A stretch of 64,000 nt of DNA from JAJPKK01 sp963787675 (lineage in GTDB: Bacteria > Pseudomonadota > Alphaproteobacteria > Rhizobiales > Xanthobacteraceae): contig CAWBDV010000003.1 in the NCBI GenBank assembly GCA_963787675.1, positions 62,001 through 126,000 of the forward strand. The letters are read 5' to 3'. Positions 43,308 to 52,903 of the stretch are shown here, piece by piece. The first letter of the stretch is position 1, and every line of letters starts with the position of its first letter. The notes beneath the pieces are model-generated. The model was not told the origin of the DNA. It saw only the letters and a list, made by a program, of their open reading frames with translations, and did no database searches. The translations under genes were made by a program, and so were the position numbers.

Positions 43308-44837
43308 ATGATGAGCCTTGCTTCGAAGTGCCTACAGCGTGCGGCGACCTCCGTGACGGCCATCGCATTTGTGTTTTGCGCGGCGCTACCTTCGACCTAC
43401 GCACAGGTGCCACCTTCTCGCGTTATCGCCGTACTTCCCCTTGCGAATATTTCCGGGGACGCCGCGCAGGATTTCTTCGCCGAGGGGCTGACCGACGAGC
43501 TTGCCGTTGCTCTCGCCGGCGTGCGCGGTGTCGAGGTTGTCGGGCGCTCGTCGTCGTTTCGCTTCCAAGCACCAAAGCGCGATATCGCGGCGATTGGGCG
43601 CGCGCTCAATGCGAACTACCTCGTTCAGGGTACCGCGCAAGTCTCGGTAGCCCGCATCGGCTTGAGCGTTTCGCTCGTCCAGGCCCGCGACGGCACGGAG
43701 CTGTGGTCGAAGGACTACGACGCGCGCCGCGACGACGTATTTGATGTCGAAGCCGATGTCGCTCGGCAGATCGCGGCGGCTCTGAACGTGCCGGCCATAA
43801 CCGAAGCAGCATCGATGCGTGGCCGGGTGACGGATGTCGACGTCTATCTCGATTTTCTGCGCGCCAAGGCGGCCGCGCGGCCGCGTGGCGCCAAGGCGCT
43901 CGCCGACGCCGCGGCGATTCTCGAAACGGTGGTGATGCGTGCTCCCGATTTTGCCCCGGCCGCTGCGCTGCTCGCCTATGACTATGCGTTGACGCCGCTG
44001 TTTGCTCCCTCGCTGCGCGGCGGCATGCCGGAGGAGGAGCGGAAGATTGTCGAACGCACGATCCCTGTCAGCGATGCACTTGCCCGGCAGGCGACGGCAC
44101 TCGATCCGAAAAGCGCCGAAGCCTTTGTCGCGCTCGGTTATGCCGAGATGGTGCAGCGGCACATGCTGGCGGCGGAGGCTGCATTCCGGCAAGCCCTCGC
44201 ACTCAATCCGAACCAGGCCGATGGGCTGCATGGCTTGAGCCAGCTTCTGGCCGCGATGGGACGCATCAAGGAAGCGCTCGCGATGCGCGAGCATCTGCAG
44301 GCGATCGAACCCTTCATCACCAATTACACCGCGGACACCGCGGAGATCGTGTGGCTCGATGGCGATACCGAGAAGGCTATCACGATGCTCAAGCCGTTCA
44401 GTCCCGGACGGACGCTTGAACTCGCGCTGATCGAAGCTGCGGCCGGGCGGTATGGCGAGGCGGCGGCGGCAATCCGGGCCATGCCGGCGACGAACTATCC
44501 CGCCGGCATGACCGAAGCGGCTGCAAAGATTCTTAAATCGGCGCCGGCGAAAGCGGCTTCACCGGGCGAGTTGCCGCGGCTTGGCAACATGAGCTTTGCC
44601 TACATGCACGTCGGTGCGCCGGAGCGCGTCCTCGAATTTTACGAGGACGAGATCAAGGCTGATTACTTCCAGCCGATTTCGGCCACTTGGTTCTGGCACC
44701 CGAGCTATGCGGCAGTGCGGCGGACCGATCGGTTCAAGGCCGTCGTGCGCGATCTCGGCCTCGTCGATTACTGGCGAGCGCGCGGCTGGCCTGCACAATG
44801 CCACGCGACGGGCGCTAGTGATTTTGCATGCGACTGA
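43308..44837 (+). CDS. TolB-like N-terminal domain and TPR protein, secreted
   Basis: The 509-residue protein begins with a signal peptide (ending STYAQ). A FlgO/TolB-type alpha/beta domain follows (IAVLPLANISGDAAQDFFAEGL), commonly found on adenylate-cyclase-linked TPR proteins, then about six TPR-like helices (about 160-440). There is no cyclase catalytic domain. The start at 43308 is chosen because GGTGAG precedes it; 43284 and 43290 are alternatives. It is probably a periplasmic scaffold; function unknown. Confidence 0.72.
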   Translation: MMSLASKCLQRAATSVTAIAFVFCAALPSTYAQVPPSRVIAVLPLANISGDAAQDFFAEGLTDELAVALAGVRGVEVVGRSSSFRFQAPKRDIAAIGRALNANYLVQGTAQVSVARIGLSVSLVQARDGTELWSKDYDARRDDVFDVEADVARQIAAALNVPAITEAASMRGRVTDVDVYLDFLRAKAAARPRGAKALADAAAILETVVMRAPDFAPAAALLAYDYALTPLFAPSLRGGMPEEERKIVERTIPVSDALARQATALDPKSAEAFVALGYAEMVQRHMLAAEAAFRQALALNPNQADGLHGLSQLLAAMGRIKEALAMREHLQAIEPFITNYTADTAEIVWLDGDTEKAITMLKPFSPGRTLELALIEAAAGRYGEAAAAIRAMPATNYPAGMTEAAAKILKSAPAKAASPGELPRLGNMSFAYMHVGAPERVLEFYEDEIKADYFQPISATWFWHPSYAAVRRTDRFKAVVRDLGLVDYWRARGWPAQCHATGASDFACD

Positions 44838-44864
44838 ACGGGTGCCGCCGCCAACGTCACGCCG

Positions 44865-46352
44865 TCATTCGCTCGATAGCGGTCCGGCAATGTGTTCGAG
44901 CGATTTTCCCTCCGCGTCGACGCCGAAGGCAACCTCGGTCAGCGCCGCGATGAGCATCAGCGCGGCGGCAACCAGATAGCCGCCGGCGAGCGCCCACTGC
45001 GAGCCGGTCCCGATCAGGAATCCGAACAGCGACGGTGCCGCGCTTCCGCCCACCGCCGTCCCGACCGCGTAGAATGTCGCAATAGCAAGCGCCCGCGTTT
45101 CCAACGGAAAGATCTCGCTCGCCGTGAGATAGGCCGAACTCGCCGCAGCCGAGGCGAAGAAGAAGATGAGCATCCAGGCCAGGGTCTGCGTCCAGGCGGA
45201 GAAGCCATCGAGCCCGAATATCACGGCCGTCGCGATCAGCAGCACGCCGCCCAGCGCATAGGTGCCGGCGATCATCTTCCTTCGCCCGATCGTGTCGAAC
45301 AGTGATCCGAGGAGGACGGGACCGAGAAAATTGCTGGCCGCGAGCGGCAGGAGATAAAGTCCGGTCCGGGTTTCGGGTACGTCGTGGTATCTCGACAACA
45401 CGAGTCCGTAGGAAAAGAAGACGGCGTTGAAGAGGAATGCTTGCGCGATCATCAGCATGAGCGCGAGGACGCTGCGGTCGCGATATTTCCCGAACATCGA
45501 CCCGAAGATCAGGCGAAAGCCGAAGCTCTTGCGGGGGTGAACCTCGAGTGTATCGCTCGGCTTCTCAAGCTTGACTCCGCCGGCGTCTTCCTCGACGCGA
45601 TGCTCGATGTCGGCGATGGTCGCATCGGCTTGCTGACCCCAGCCGTGCGTGACGAGCCATCGCGGGCTTTCCGGCACGTGACGGCGCAACAGCAGGATGC
45701 CGAGGCCGAGTACGCCGCCGATTGCAAATCCGAAGCGCCAGCCAACATTAGTCCCGAGCAGGTTCGGGTCGAGAAACAACAGCGAAGCACCGGATCCCGC
45801 TGCCGCCCCGAGCCAAAAGCTGCCGTTGACCATAAGGTCGATGCGGCCGCGATAGCGCGGGGGGATCAGCTCATCGATGGCGGAATTGATGGCGGCATAT
45901 TCGCCCCCAATACCGAGGCCGGTGATCGCGCGGAAGACGGCGAAGCTCCAAAAGCTCCAGGAGGTTGCGGTGAGGAGCACACCGACCAGATAGACGATGA
46001 GCGTGACATAGAAGACGAGACGTCGCCCGAATCGATCCGTCAGCCAGCCAAACAAAACGGCGCCGATGACCGCTCCGACCACGTAGGCGGACGCTGCATT
46101 GCCGACCTCGGTCGCCGTAAGGCCAAGCGTGTCCTTGTTTTGCAGCACGGGCCCGATGGCACCGACAATGGTGACTTCGAGGCCATCGAGAATCCACGTC
46201 ACGCCTAGCGCGACCACGACCATGAGGTGGAAGCGGCTCCACGGCAGGCGATCGAGCCGCGCCGGAATATCCGTGCGGATCGCAGGACGCTTTGGCGCGT
46301 CGGCGTTTCGGCGCTCCGACGAAGGTGCGGCAACGGGGGCGGCAGATGACAT
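44865..46352 (-). CDS. MFS transporter, sugar/aromatic-acid porter type
   Basis: The 495-residue protein has about 12 transmembrane segments with MFS motif A GWLTDRFGRRL and the sugar-porter-like PESPRWLVTHG in the middle loop. An 80-residue Arg/Ser-rich extension from 46589 is not believed; the ATG at 46352 gives a normal cytosolic N-tail. It is on the same strand as, and 52 bp from, a C1-cluster gene. Its cargo is unknown. Confidence 0.85.
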   Translation of the reverse strand: MSSAAPVAAPSSERRNADAPKRPAIRTDIPARLDRLPWSRFHLMVVVALGVTWILDGLEVTIVGAIGPVLQNKDTLGLTATEVGNAASAYVVGAVIGAVLFGWLTDRFGRRLVFYVTLIVYLVGVLLTATSWSFWSFAVFRAITGLGIGGEYAAINSAIDELIPPRYRGRIDLMVNGSFWLGAAAGSGASLLFLDPNLLGTNVGWRFGFAIGGVLGLGILLLRRHVPESPRWLVTHGWGQQADATIADIEHRVEEDAGGVKLEKPSDTLEVHPRKSFGFRLIFGSMFGKYRDRSVLALMLMIAQAFLFNAVFFSYGLVLSRYHDVPETRTGLYLLPLAASNFLGPVLLGSLFDTIGRRKMIAGTYALGGVLLIATAVIFGLDGFSAWTQTLAWMLIFFFASAAASSAYLTASEIFPLETRALAIATFYAVGTAVGGSAAPSLFGFLIGTGSQWALAGGYLVAAALMLIAALTEVAFGVDAEGKSLEHIAGPLSSE

Positions 46353-46404
46353 ATCGGGTTCCGAGTTGACCCTGCTTGAACCCGCTGTGAGGCGAGAGGT
46401 TCCG

Positions 46405-47442
46405 CTACGGGCGCGTCGGCATCGAGGCCAATACTGCGAGCGCGGCGGCAGGCGCACATTGCGAGGCGGATTGCCGGGCCTCCGGTGCGATGTCGAGGAG
46501 GGTTTCGAAGTCGGCATACGGGCGGCCGAGCCGTCGCGCGACCTCGCCCAGAACTGCGGTTCCGATGCCGGCACCGACGATTGGGGCATGCGCCGGAAGG
46601 CTCATTTGCGATAACACCAGAAACGCGCCGTCCGTGACGGCGCGAATTTGAGCTTCCGCAAACCATTGGGCGACGAGCGACCACGTCGCATCGTCGGCAT
46701 CCAAGGCGTCGCGTCCCACCATGCGCGCAAGGCGTGCTTGCGACGCAGCAACCGTCTTCTCGCGGCCGTCGGCGGTCGTCATCTGGTCGGCACCCTCGGG
46801 CAAAGCGCCGAGCACACGATGGGCATCCGCCATGTTGGCAAAGTTCTCCTTGATCAAGGTCGTCCATTGGCCTGCGACGGGGGCGCGCTCCACCACCGCC
46901 ATCACGAAGCTCCTGACCAGACCGGTGTAGACGAGCTCGCCGGCCGTCAGCCGTTCAGCATCGGTATAACCGCGTGCAACAATTTTGCCGCCGGCCACTG
47001 GGACGATGTCCGTCGTGGTCGATCCCATGTCCACGAACAGTGCATCGCCTTGTCTGCGGGCGACGAGGGCTGCGCTGGCGTGCCAGTTCGCCGAAGCAAT
47101 GTCCTCGACGTATTCGTCTGCATGATCGAGCGACACGAAACCTGCGCGTCCCGCATAGAGCAGCACCGAACCGCCGGCGAGTTCGCGCGCGGCAAGTTGC
47201 GAAAGGTTGGCGACGCCTTCGGTGCGCGAGGCAAAGGTATCCGCAAGTTCGCCGGTCATGGTCACGGCATGGCGGTCGGCTGTGCCGATCGCGGATTTTA
47301 CCTCTGCGAAGGATTGGGCGAGATGATCGAGGCCGAAGCGGAGCGGCGAGGGGACCTGGATGGCTTTGAGGACGCGCCCTTGTTCGGCGCGCGCGGCCTT
47401 GAGATGGGCGCCGCCGATGTCCCATCCGATGACGACACTCAC
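46405..47442 (-). CDS. H4MPT-linked C1 pathway hydantoinase-like protein
   Basis: The 345-residue ASKHA-fold protein (IGWDIGGAHLKAA near the start; VDMGSTTTDIVPV near 140) belongs to the hydantoinase/oxoprolinase-like family always found with H4MPT formaldehyde oxidation genes. It is thought to act in synthesis of the C1 carrier methylofuran or H4MPT. It is divergent from the HisA-like gene, with a 98-bp gap. Confidence 0.8.
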   Translation of the reverse strand: MSVVIGWDIGGAHLKAARAEQGRVLKAIQVPSPLRFGLDHLAQSFAEVKSAIGTADRHAVTMTGELADTFASRTEGVANLSQLAARELAGGSVLLYAGRAGFVSLDHADEYVEDIASANWHASAALVARRQGDALFVDMGSTTTDIVPVAGGKIVARGYTDAERLTAGELVYTGLVRSFVMAVVERAPVAGQWTTLIKENFANMADAHRVLGALPEGADQMTTADGREKTVAASQARLARMVGRDALDADDATWSLVAQWFAEAQIRAVTDGAFLVLSQMSLPAHAPIVGAGIGTAVLGEVARRLGRPYADFETLLDIAPEARQSASQCAPAAALAVLASMPTRP

Positions 47443-47540
47443 GTCAAGAACTCCGTTGCGGACTTATGCTGCCGTCCCGTGTTATGGGACCAAATCCGGT
47501 TCGAAGTCATCATACTGATGGTTCGCAGCGCGATCGCGCC

Positions 47541-48260
47541 ATGGAGATTATTCCGGTCATCGATCTCAAGAACGGCACGGTCGTTCGGGCCCGCATGGGA
47601 CAACGCGGTCGATATCGGCCGATCGAAACGCCGCTGTCATCGAGCAGCGACCCCGAAGATGTCGTGCGCGGCATGCTGTCGATCTATCCGTTCCAGACGC
47701 TCTACGTCGCCGATCTCGACGCTATCACCGGGATTGGCGATAGCGAGCACGTGCTCGCGAATCTCCGCGAGACATTTCCACAGACGATGCTGTGGGTCGA
47801 CAACGGCATTGCCGAACTTTCGCGCGCCCTCGACTGGCTTTCCCGCGGATCGAGCCGTCTCGTTCTCGGCAGCGAAACGCAGACGAGTGCTGCGTCCGTT
47901 CGAGAGCTTGCCCGCAATCCGCGCGTAGTGTTGTCTCTCGATTTCCGCGGCGACGAGTTTCTGGGGCCACCGGAACTGCTGCGGGACCCTTCATGCTGGC
48001 CGTCGCAAGTGATCGTGATGACGCTTGCACGCGTCGGCAGCGGCGCCGGCCCGGACCTCGTTCGTCTTTCGGCCATTCGTGCCGCGGCGCCCCATCGCCG
48101 GATTTACGCTGCAGGTGGGATTCGCAATCGCGCGGACCTCGCGGCGCTCACTCGCGCCGGAATTGCCGGAGCGCTCATCGCGACATGTCTTCACGACGGC
48201 AACATAACTGCTCGCGATATCGCCGAGCTGCACCGTTCCGGGGTCTCGAAGCAAAACTAA
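47541..48260 (+). CDS. HisA/HisF-like TIM-barrel protein of the C1 cluster
   Basis: The 239-residue beta/alpha barrel (IPVIDLKNGTVVRARMG; DLDAITG; phosphate-binding YAAGGIRNRADL) resembles HisA, but such copies are conserved in methylotroph H4MPT/methylofuran clusters rather than in his operons. A role in cofactor synthesis is inferred. The ATG at 47541 is used. It converges with fae across a hairpin at 48267-48301. Confidence 0.78.
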   Translation: MEIIPVIDLKNGTVVRARMGQRGRYRPIETPLSSSSDPEDVVRGMLSIYPFQTLYVADLDAITGIGDSEHVLANLRETFPQTMLWVDNGIAELSRALDWLSRGSSRLVLGSETQTSAASVRELARNPRVVLSLDFRGDEFLGPPELLRDPSCWPSQVIVMTLARVGSGAGPDLVRLSAIRAAAPHRRIYAAGGIRNRADLAALTRAGIAGALIATCLHDGNITARDIAELHRSGVSKQN

Positions 48261-48266
48261 CACGCA

Positions 48267-48301
48267 CCCGGAATCCGCAATTCCAGGCCGCGGAATCCGG
48301 G
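48267..48301. terminator. Hairpin between the convergent HisA-like and fae genes
   Basis: CCCGGAATCCGC and GCGGAATCCGGG form a 12-bp stem with one mismatch and an 11-nt loop. It lies 7 bp after the HisA-like stop and 54 bp from the fae stop. It has no U-run and probably works bidirectionally or with Rho. Confidence 0.55.
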
Positions 48302-48354
48302 ACGCGAACTTCGCTCACGCCCCGGGATGGAAGGAGGAGTTTGTTATCCGCCGC

Positions 48355-48861
48355 TTACGCGGCGAACGGATGCTTGACCTGGTTGGCCTTGGCGACGACT
48401 TCGCTCGCCTTCGGCTCGCCCTTAACAGCTCGCGCAATCGATTCCTTCACAGCGCGATAATTGTATTCCTGGATCTTCTTGTCGTCGGCCGCGTCCCAAT
48501 GGATGAACACGCCGACGCAGATGAAAAGGTTGTCGGCTTCATCCTGCGGGATGGTGCCGTCCGCGACGCTATCCGAGACCGCTTTCGCAACCGCGTGCTG
48601 GGCCGGGCCGAACATTTGCACGGCCTGCTTCGCGCCCTTGATGGTGACTTTGTTGAACATCACCGTTGCGGGCTTGCACATCAGGTTCGGCGCAACAACG
48701 GCCAACAGTGCCGTGAAGCCGTCCTTGTTGTTGGTGAGGCAGTTCGCAAATGCCGTTTCGGCTGAGCTGCCGCGTGGTCCCATGATCAGATCGATGTGAG
48801 CAACCTCGTTGCCCTCACCAACGAGCGATTTACCAACGCAAAGTCCTGTAATCTTCGCCAT
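48355..48861 (-). CDS. fae: Formaldehyde-activating enzyme
   Basis: The 168-residue protein is Fae, which condenses formaldehyde with H4MPT to methylene-H4MPT. The conserved His is in VAHIDLIMGPRGS (His22) and the rest of the sequence (PATVMFNKVTIKGAKQA) is diagnostic. The second ATG (48861) is 8 bp from GGAGG and is preferred to 48867. It is the first step of the cluster; a monocistronic unit with its own promoter is likely because the CitG-like gene upstream ends in a hairpin. Confidence 0.96.
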   Translation of the reverse strand: MAKITGLCVGKSLVGEGNEVAHIDLIMGPRGSSAETAFANCLTNNKDGFTALLAVVAPNLMCKPATVMFNKVTIKGAKQAVQMFGPAQHAVAKAVSDSVADGTIPQDEADNLFICVGVFIHWDAADDKKIQEYNYRAVKESIARAVKGEPKASEVVAKANQVKHPFAA

Positions 48862-48987
48862 CGCCATCTCCTCCCAAGGAACGTTGCATATCGCCGATAC
48901 GCCGAGGCCTTTTGGCGTTCGGCAGGACGGCTATCCTTGTTGTCAGCATCGGACTCAAACGAGTTCCGACCGGTTAGCCAGATAGCG

Positions 48988-49004
48988 GCGGAAAATTATT
49001 CCGC
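48988..49004 (-). terminator. Small hairpin after the CitG-like gene
   Basis: GCGGAA-N5-TTCCGC forms a perfect 6-bp stem, 10 bp after the CitG-like stop at 49014 and about 125 bp before fae. No U-run follows. It may end or process the mtdB-mch operon transcript before fae. Confidence 0.4.
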
Positions 49005-49013
49005 ACCGAGAAG

Positions 49014-49889
49014 TCAATCACTATTCGAATGCGGCGGCAAGATGTTCAGCAGTCGGATGTTCAGCAGTCGGTGCGCGAACAGAGTTGCGACCGTCAAGTC
49101 CGCGCTAGTGCCGGGATTGATGCCGCGCTCCTTGAGGGCGGCATCCCATGCAAGCAGTTCCGTGAGCATCTCATCCGGTCGCGTCAAGCTCGCGAACTTT
49201 TTGGCAAAGGTACTCGCGGTCTGACGAATCTCTTCTGCTATGGCAATTCCATGCTTGCGCACGATGTGGCTGTCCGGAAATGCAGACAAGAAGGCGAGAT
49301 AGACCACAAGCGTTGCCCATCGTGGGTCTCCGGCCTGCGACAACATGCCCGTCAGGGCAGGTTCGCCCAACTCGAATACGTCGGCAAAATCGCTGACATA
49401 TTGGCGCGCGATCCGATCGCGGTCCGAAGCTTCGGCCATCGCTTGTTTCAGCGTGATGGTCGCCGTGTCCGACACATCGTGCTGCGCGACGCGGCCAAGT
49501 CCCGCCGGTGAGGCCCGCGCAATGGCGCGGAACGCCAAGTCGGCATCTTTGACGTCGAGCGTGGCAAGCACATCGGTGACGGCTGCGCGCAGATCCGCGC
49601 TTTGCGCTTCGGCGGCTGCCGCGAGCGGCGCACATAGCAGGATGATGCCGAGATTGGTGTTCACGCCGACCTCTGCGAACGTCGCCTCGACCGCCGCCAG
49701 TATTCGCTCGCCGACCCGCGCGCCCGCGCGTGCGAGCGGAACGGCAGCGGCATCGGCGCTGCGAATGAAGTCGGAAGCCGTCATGCGATGCCCGGCGGCA
49801 AAGCTGTGGACGTTGCCGGGCTTTGGGGCATCAAGCTCGTCGAGACAGGCATTCCTGAAGGCGTCCGCGATCTGCGTCGCGCGCGTCAC
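49014..49889 (-). CDS. CitG/MdcB-like (triphosphoribosyl-dephospho-CoA synthase family) C1-cluster protein
   Basis: The 291-residue helical protein has the CitG-like motif LDAPKPGNVHSF near the N-terminus. Members of this family in H4MPT clusters are thought to serve cofactor synthesis rather than citrate lyase. The C-terminus holds a duplicated RLLNI encoded by a 15-bp tandem repeat (49041-49070). It overlaps the upstream ATP-grasp gene by 4 bp. Confidence 0.78.
   Translation of the reverse strand: MTRATQIADAFRNACLDELDAPKPGNVHSFAAGHRMTASDFIRSADAAAVPLARAGARVGERILAAVEATFAEVGVNTNLGIILLCAPLAAAAEAQSADLRAAVTDVLATLDVKDADLAFRAIARASPAGLGRVAQHDVSDTATITLKQAMAEASDRDRIARQYVSDFADVFELGEPALTGMLSQAGDPRWATLVVYLAFLSAFPDSHIVRKHGIAIAEEIRQTASTFAKKFASLTRPDEMLTELLAWDAALKERGINPGTSADLTVATLFAHRLLNIRLLNILPPHSNSD
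49041..49070. repeat. 15-bp perfect tandem duplication
   Basis: GATGTTCAGCAGTCG occurs twice in a row, giving RLLNIRLLNI near the C-terminus of the CitG-like protein. It keeps the frame. Confidence 0.93.
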
Positions 49890-50839
49890 ACCCTCGCTCC
49901 CTGCTGCTTCGGCGAACGAAACGCCGCCATGAGGTCCGTCGCAAGGGTCGAGGCAATGTCGATCGAGGTGACCTTTTGCAATCCCGACCAGGCCGGCATG
50001 CTGTTGACCTCGAGCACCGTCGGCCGGCCATCCGCGTCATGGAGAATATCGATACCGGCGAAATCGGCGCCCACCGCAGCGGCGGCGCGGACCGCGATCT
50101 CCTTCATCGTTTGATCGGGCACGACAGCGAGCGGTCGGCCGCCAAGCTTGACGTTGGTGATCCACTGGCTGGCGTGACGGATCATGGCGGCGATAACCCG
50201 GCCTCGCGAGACCAAAAGGCGAAAATCCCGAAACCCGTCACCGCGATCGGTGCCGAGATAGCGCTGCAGATAGTAGACGCCGGCGACTGCCCCGGGATCG
50301 GGGAGATCATCCGCGCTGCGGATCAGGCGAAGGTTGCGGCCCTGCGACCCGAACAATGGCTTGAGCACGAGCGGGCGGTTCGCGGCCTCGCGGTCGACGA
50401 TGGCGCGTGCCGCATCAGGCGACTCCGTTACCCAAGTCTCTGGGGTCGGTATCCCGGCCTGTGCCAGCAGGAAGCTCGTCATCGATTTGTCGACGCATCG
50501 TTCGATGGCGCGGGCATCGTTCCAGACCGTGACGCCGAGATCGCGAAGCGCATGGAGAATCCCGAGGCGTACCGTGACCCGCTCGAATGTGCCGCCCGAC
50601 ATCGAGCGGACCAGCACTGCATCGGGAAGCGCGTGCCCGAATCCGGAAATGGATAGTGCCGGCGGACGGTGCGTCTCGAACCGGCACTCCTCGAGGCTCA
50701 CCGGGATCGTCCGTACGCCAAGCGCGGCAAATGCTTTGGCGAGGACGCGCGCGTGCCAGTCGACACGATCGCCGACCAAGGCAACGCAGGGAACCGGCGC
50801 CGCAGGTTCAGTCGCGAGGTTTTCAGGCGAACGATGCAT
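49886..50839 (-). CDS. RimK-like ATP-grasp ligase of the C1 cluster
   Basis: The 317-residue ATP-grasp protein (RPLVLKPLFGSQGRNLRLI lysine/glycine loop; ILHDADGRPTVLEVNSMPAWSG metal-binding Glu/Asn) resembles RimK/MptN glutamate ligases. These add glutamate to tetrahydromethanopterin or related cofactors. It starts within the last codons of mch (17-bp overlap), showing tight coupling. Confidence 0.83.
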   Translation of the reverse strand: MHRSPENLATEPAAPVPCVALVGDRVDWHARVLAKAFAALGVRTIPVSLEECRFETHRPPALSISGFGHALPDAVLVRSMSGGTFERVTVRLGILHALRDLGVTVWNDARAIERCVDKSMTSFLLAQAGIPTPETWVTESPDAARAIVDREAANRPLVLKPLFGSQGRNLRLIRSADDLPDPGAVAGVYYLQRYLGTDRGDGFRDFRLLVSRGRVIAAMIRHASQWITNVKLGGRPLAVVPDQTMKEIAVRAAAAVGADFAGIDILHDADGRPTVLEVNSMPAWSGLQKVTSIDIASTLATDLMAAFRSPKQQGARV

Positions 50840-51794
50840 CGAGCAGGCTCAGGTCGATCCGGCCGCTATGGAAACTTTCGCCGCTGTCGATTGCCGTCAC
50901 GATGGCTTCCGCCGGGCTGAACAGCATCGGATCGATGGCATAGAAGTCGCCCTTGGCGGCTTTGAATATCTCGGCGAACGGCCGGCCGTAATCGCGCGAG
51001 GTCGCGCTCGGCAGTTTTTCGGCGAGTGCGCGGGCGTCGGCTGCGGGGCCGCTCACGAAGAGGTGCACGCGCCCGGCGAAGATGATGGCATCGTTGGTGC
51101 GCCCAATCGCGGTGACGAGATCCGGATGGGGCGGTGACAGTGGGGCTGCGCCCATACCCTCGACGATGCGATCGAGGGGGAATTTCAGCTCATGCGCCCG
51201 ATGGAGCGCGACTTCGAGCACGCGGGCGACAATCTGCACGTTCCCGGCGATGCTCTGCGTCGGAGCGTAGACGAACGAGAGCCGCTCCGGCGGCACGCGG
51301 CAATCCTGGGCGACCCGGCTCACGACTGCCGACGGCGGCGGCCGGTTGGCTTCCAACACCAGCGTTGCTGCATCGGCCGCGTCAGCATAGGCGAGCTCTT
51401 CGAACAGTTTTTCCTTCCGTGCCAGCGTCCGCGCCGGCCCCGAGGCGAGCGCAAAGAATGCGTCCTTGCCCTCGCCCTCGGCGAGGCGCCACCCCGCATA
51501 CTGGCTGGCGAGGCAGGCTGTGATCGGGTGCGACGAACGCACCACCAGCGTCCAGGGCCAGCGCGGCGTTGCGGTGCTGGTCGTGAGCGCGACAGTGCCG
51601 AGGCCACCCATGCAAATCTCGGCCATGAGCAACCCGGCCGAGATGCTGCCGCGCTGGTGTGCGCCGGCATCTATCAGCGTCTCGCCAAGGGTGCCGCGCG
51701 ATATTTCGATTTTGAACTCGGCCGGCGTCGCGCGGAACTGGTCGACGAGTTTCGCCGCCCTCTCATTCACGCTCGTTGGCCGCACGTCGCTCAT
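50823..51794 (-). CDS. mch: Methenyltetrahydromethanopterin cyclohydrolase
   Basis: The 323-residue Mch converts methenyl-H4MPT to formyl-H4MPT. Diagnostic segments include SAGLLMAEICMGGLG, SSHPITACLASQYAGW and FVYAPTQSIAGNVQIVARVLEVALH. Length is normal. It overlaps the ATP-grasp genes on both sides and follows mtdB in the operon. Confidence 0.95.
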   Translation of the reverse strand: MSDVRPTSVNERAAKLVDQFRATPAEFKIEISRGTLGETLIDAGAHQRGSISAGLLMAEICMGGLGTVALTTSTATPRWPWTLVVRSSHPITACLASQYAGWRLAEGEGKDAFFALASGPARTLARKEKLFEELAYADAADAATLVLEANRPPPSAVVSRVAQDCRVPPERLSFVYAPTQSIAGNVQIVARVLEVALHRAHELKFPLDRIVEGMGAAPLSPPHPDLVTAIGRTNDAIIFAGRVHLFVSGPAADARALAEKLPSATSRDYGRPFAEIFKAAKGDFYAIDPMLFSPAEAIVTAIDSGESFHSGRIDLSLLDASFA

Positions 51795-52903
51795 GACAGC
51801 CTCGCCCCTACGTCCGCGAGGATCATCGCAGCCCTGCGCTGCACCAATTCCCTGGCCTCATCCATCGTCGATGCGGCGGCAAACACGGTGCACAGCGGGG
51901 CTTGTGCCATGACAGCGCTTCCGGTCACAGGTCGGTCCGCCGTCCACTCTGGCCACTCGAGCGCCGGCATCACGGGAATATCACCGTCCGCATAAACAAT
52001 CGCATTGGCTGCTGCGCCATCGTAGGCGGGAGGGGTCGCCGGCAGCGTGCCGCGACATGCCATGACGTGCAGCGCGAACAGCGATTGGTCGCGCGGCTCG
52101 AAAATATCAAGCGTTGCCCCGGGCCGCGGATTGATTTCCAACAGTTGAAAGTCAGGGCCATCCACCAGGAAGTCCGCACTGTTCAACCCGACGAGCGGCA
52201 CGGCCGCCACCACACGCTGCACCGCGGCGGTCATCGCCTCGATCGTTTTCTTCGTTAGCGGCGCCGGGCGCGCGGCGCCACCGTAGCGGAACGCGAGGCG
52301 CGACGTCGGGGCGGACCATTGCAGGCTGAAGCCGAGCACCATGGCGCGGCGACCGTCGGCGAGAAACAGCGCCGAGATTGGCACGCCCTCCACCAGACGC
52401 TGAAAATAGAAATTGTCCGAGACCGCATCCGGGCTCGCATCGCGGATATGGCTGCCACCGGCGCCGCCAACGCGTTTTGTAAGCCAGCCTGCCATGTTGT
52501 TCGGCCGCAGGCGCGACGTTTCCGGATGCGGGATCCGGCATCGCAGGCACAATTCCGCAAACGCCATCGGATCTTTGATACGACGCACGATGTCCGGGCT
52601 ATTGCCGAACAGATTCCAACGCGCGGCAATCTCGCCGAGCAGGTTGGGGCGGTCCTCGAAACCCGTCCCACACACGGCCCCGCCAGGATTACGCGATCTC
52701 GCCAGCGTCTCGAATGCGGCAAGAAGTGTCTCGCAATCCATGCCATTCGCTAGCGGCAGCCGAACGTGCGCATCCGCGACGGCGACCGTGTCCTGATCCC
52801 CGAAAAAGTCGGCGACCAGCGGCACATAGCCCGCGCGACGCGCGGACGCCGCGAGCGCGCGGCCGGACGCGGCCGCGATCAGCATGGTCATATCGCTAGC
52901 CAT
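51791..52903 (-). CDS. ATP-grasp family protein of the C1 cluster
   Basis: The 370-residue protein has an N-terminal preATP-grasp domain and an ATP-grasp domain (KRVGGAGGSHIRD; PDFQLLEINPRPGATLDIF). A similar ATP-grasp gene is typical of methylotroph H4MPT clusters; a role in methylofuran side-chain or H4MPT synthesis is inferred. It overlaps mch by 4 bp and mtdB by 8 bp. Confidence 0.8.
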   Translation of the reverse strand: MASDMTMLIAAASGRALAASARRAGYVPLVADFFGDQDTVAVADAHVRLPLANGMDCETLLAAFETLARSRNPGGAVCGTGFEDRPNLLGEIAARWNLFGNSPDIVRRIKDPMAFAELCLRCRIPHPETSRLRPNNMAGWLTKRVGGAGGSHIRDASPDAVSDNFYFQRLVEGVPISALFLADGRRAMVLGFSLQWSAPTSRLAFRYGGAARPAPLTKKTIEAMTAAVQRVVAAVPLVGLNSADFLVDGPDFQLLEINPRPGATLDIFEPRDQSLFALHVMACRGTLPATPPAYDGAAANAIVYADGDIPVMPALEWPEWTADRPVTGSAVMAQAPLCTVFAAASTMDEARELVQRRAAMILADVGARLS

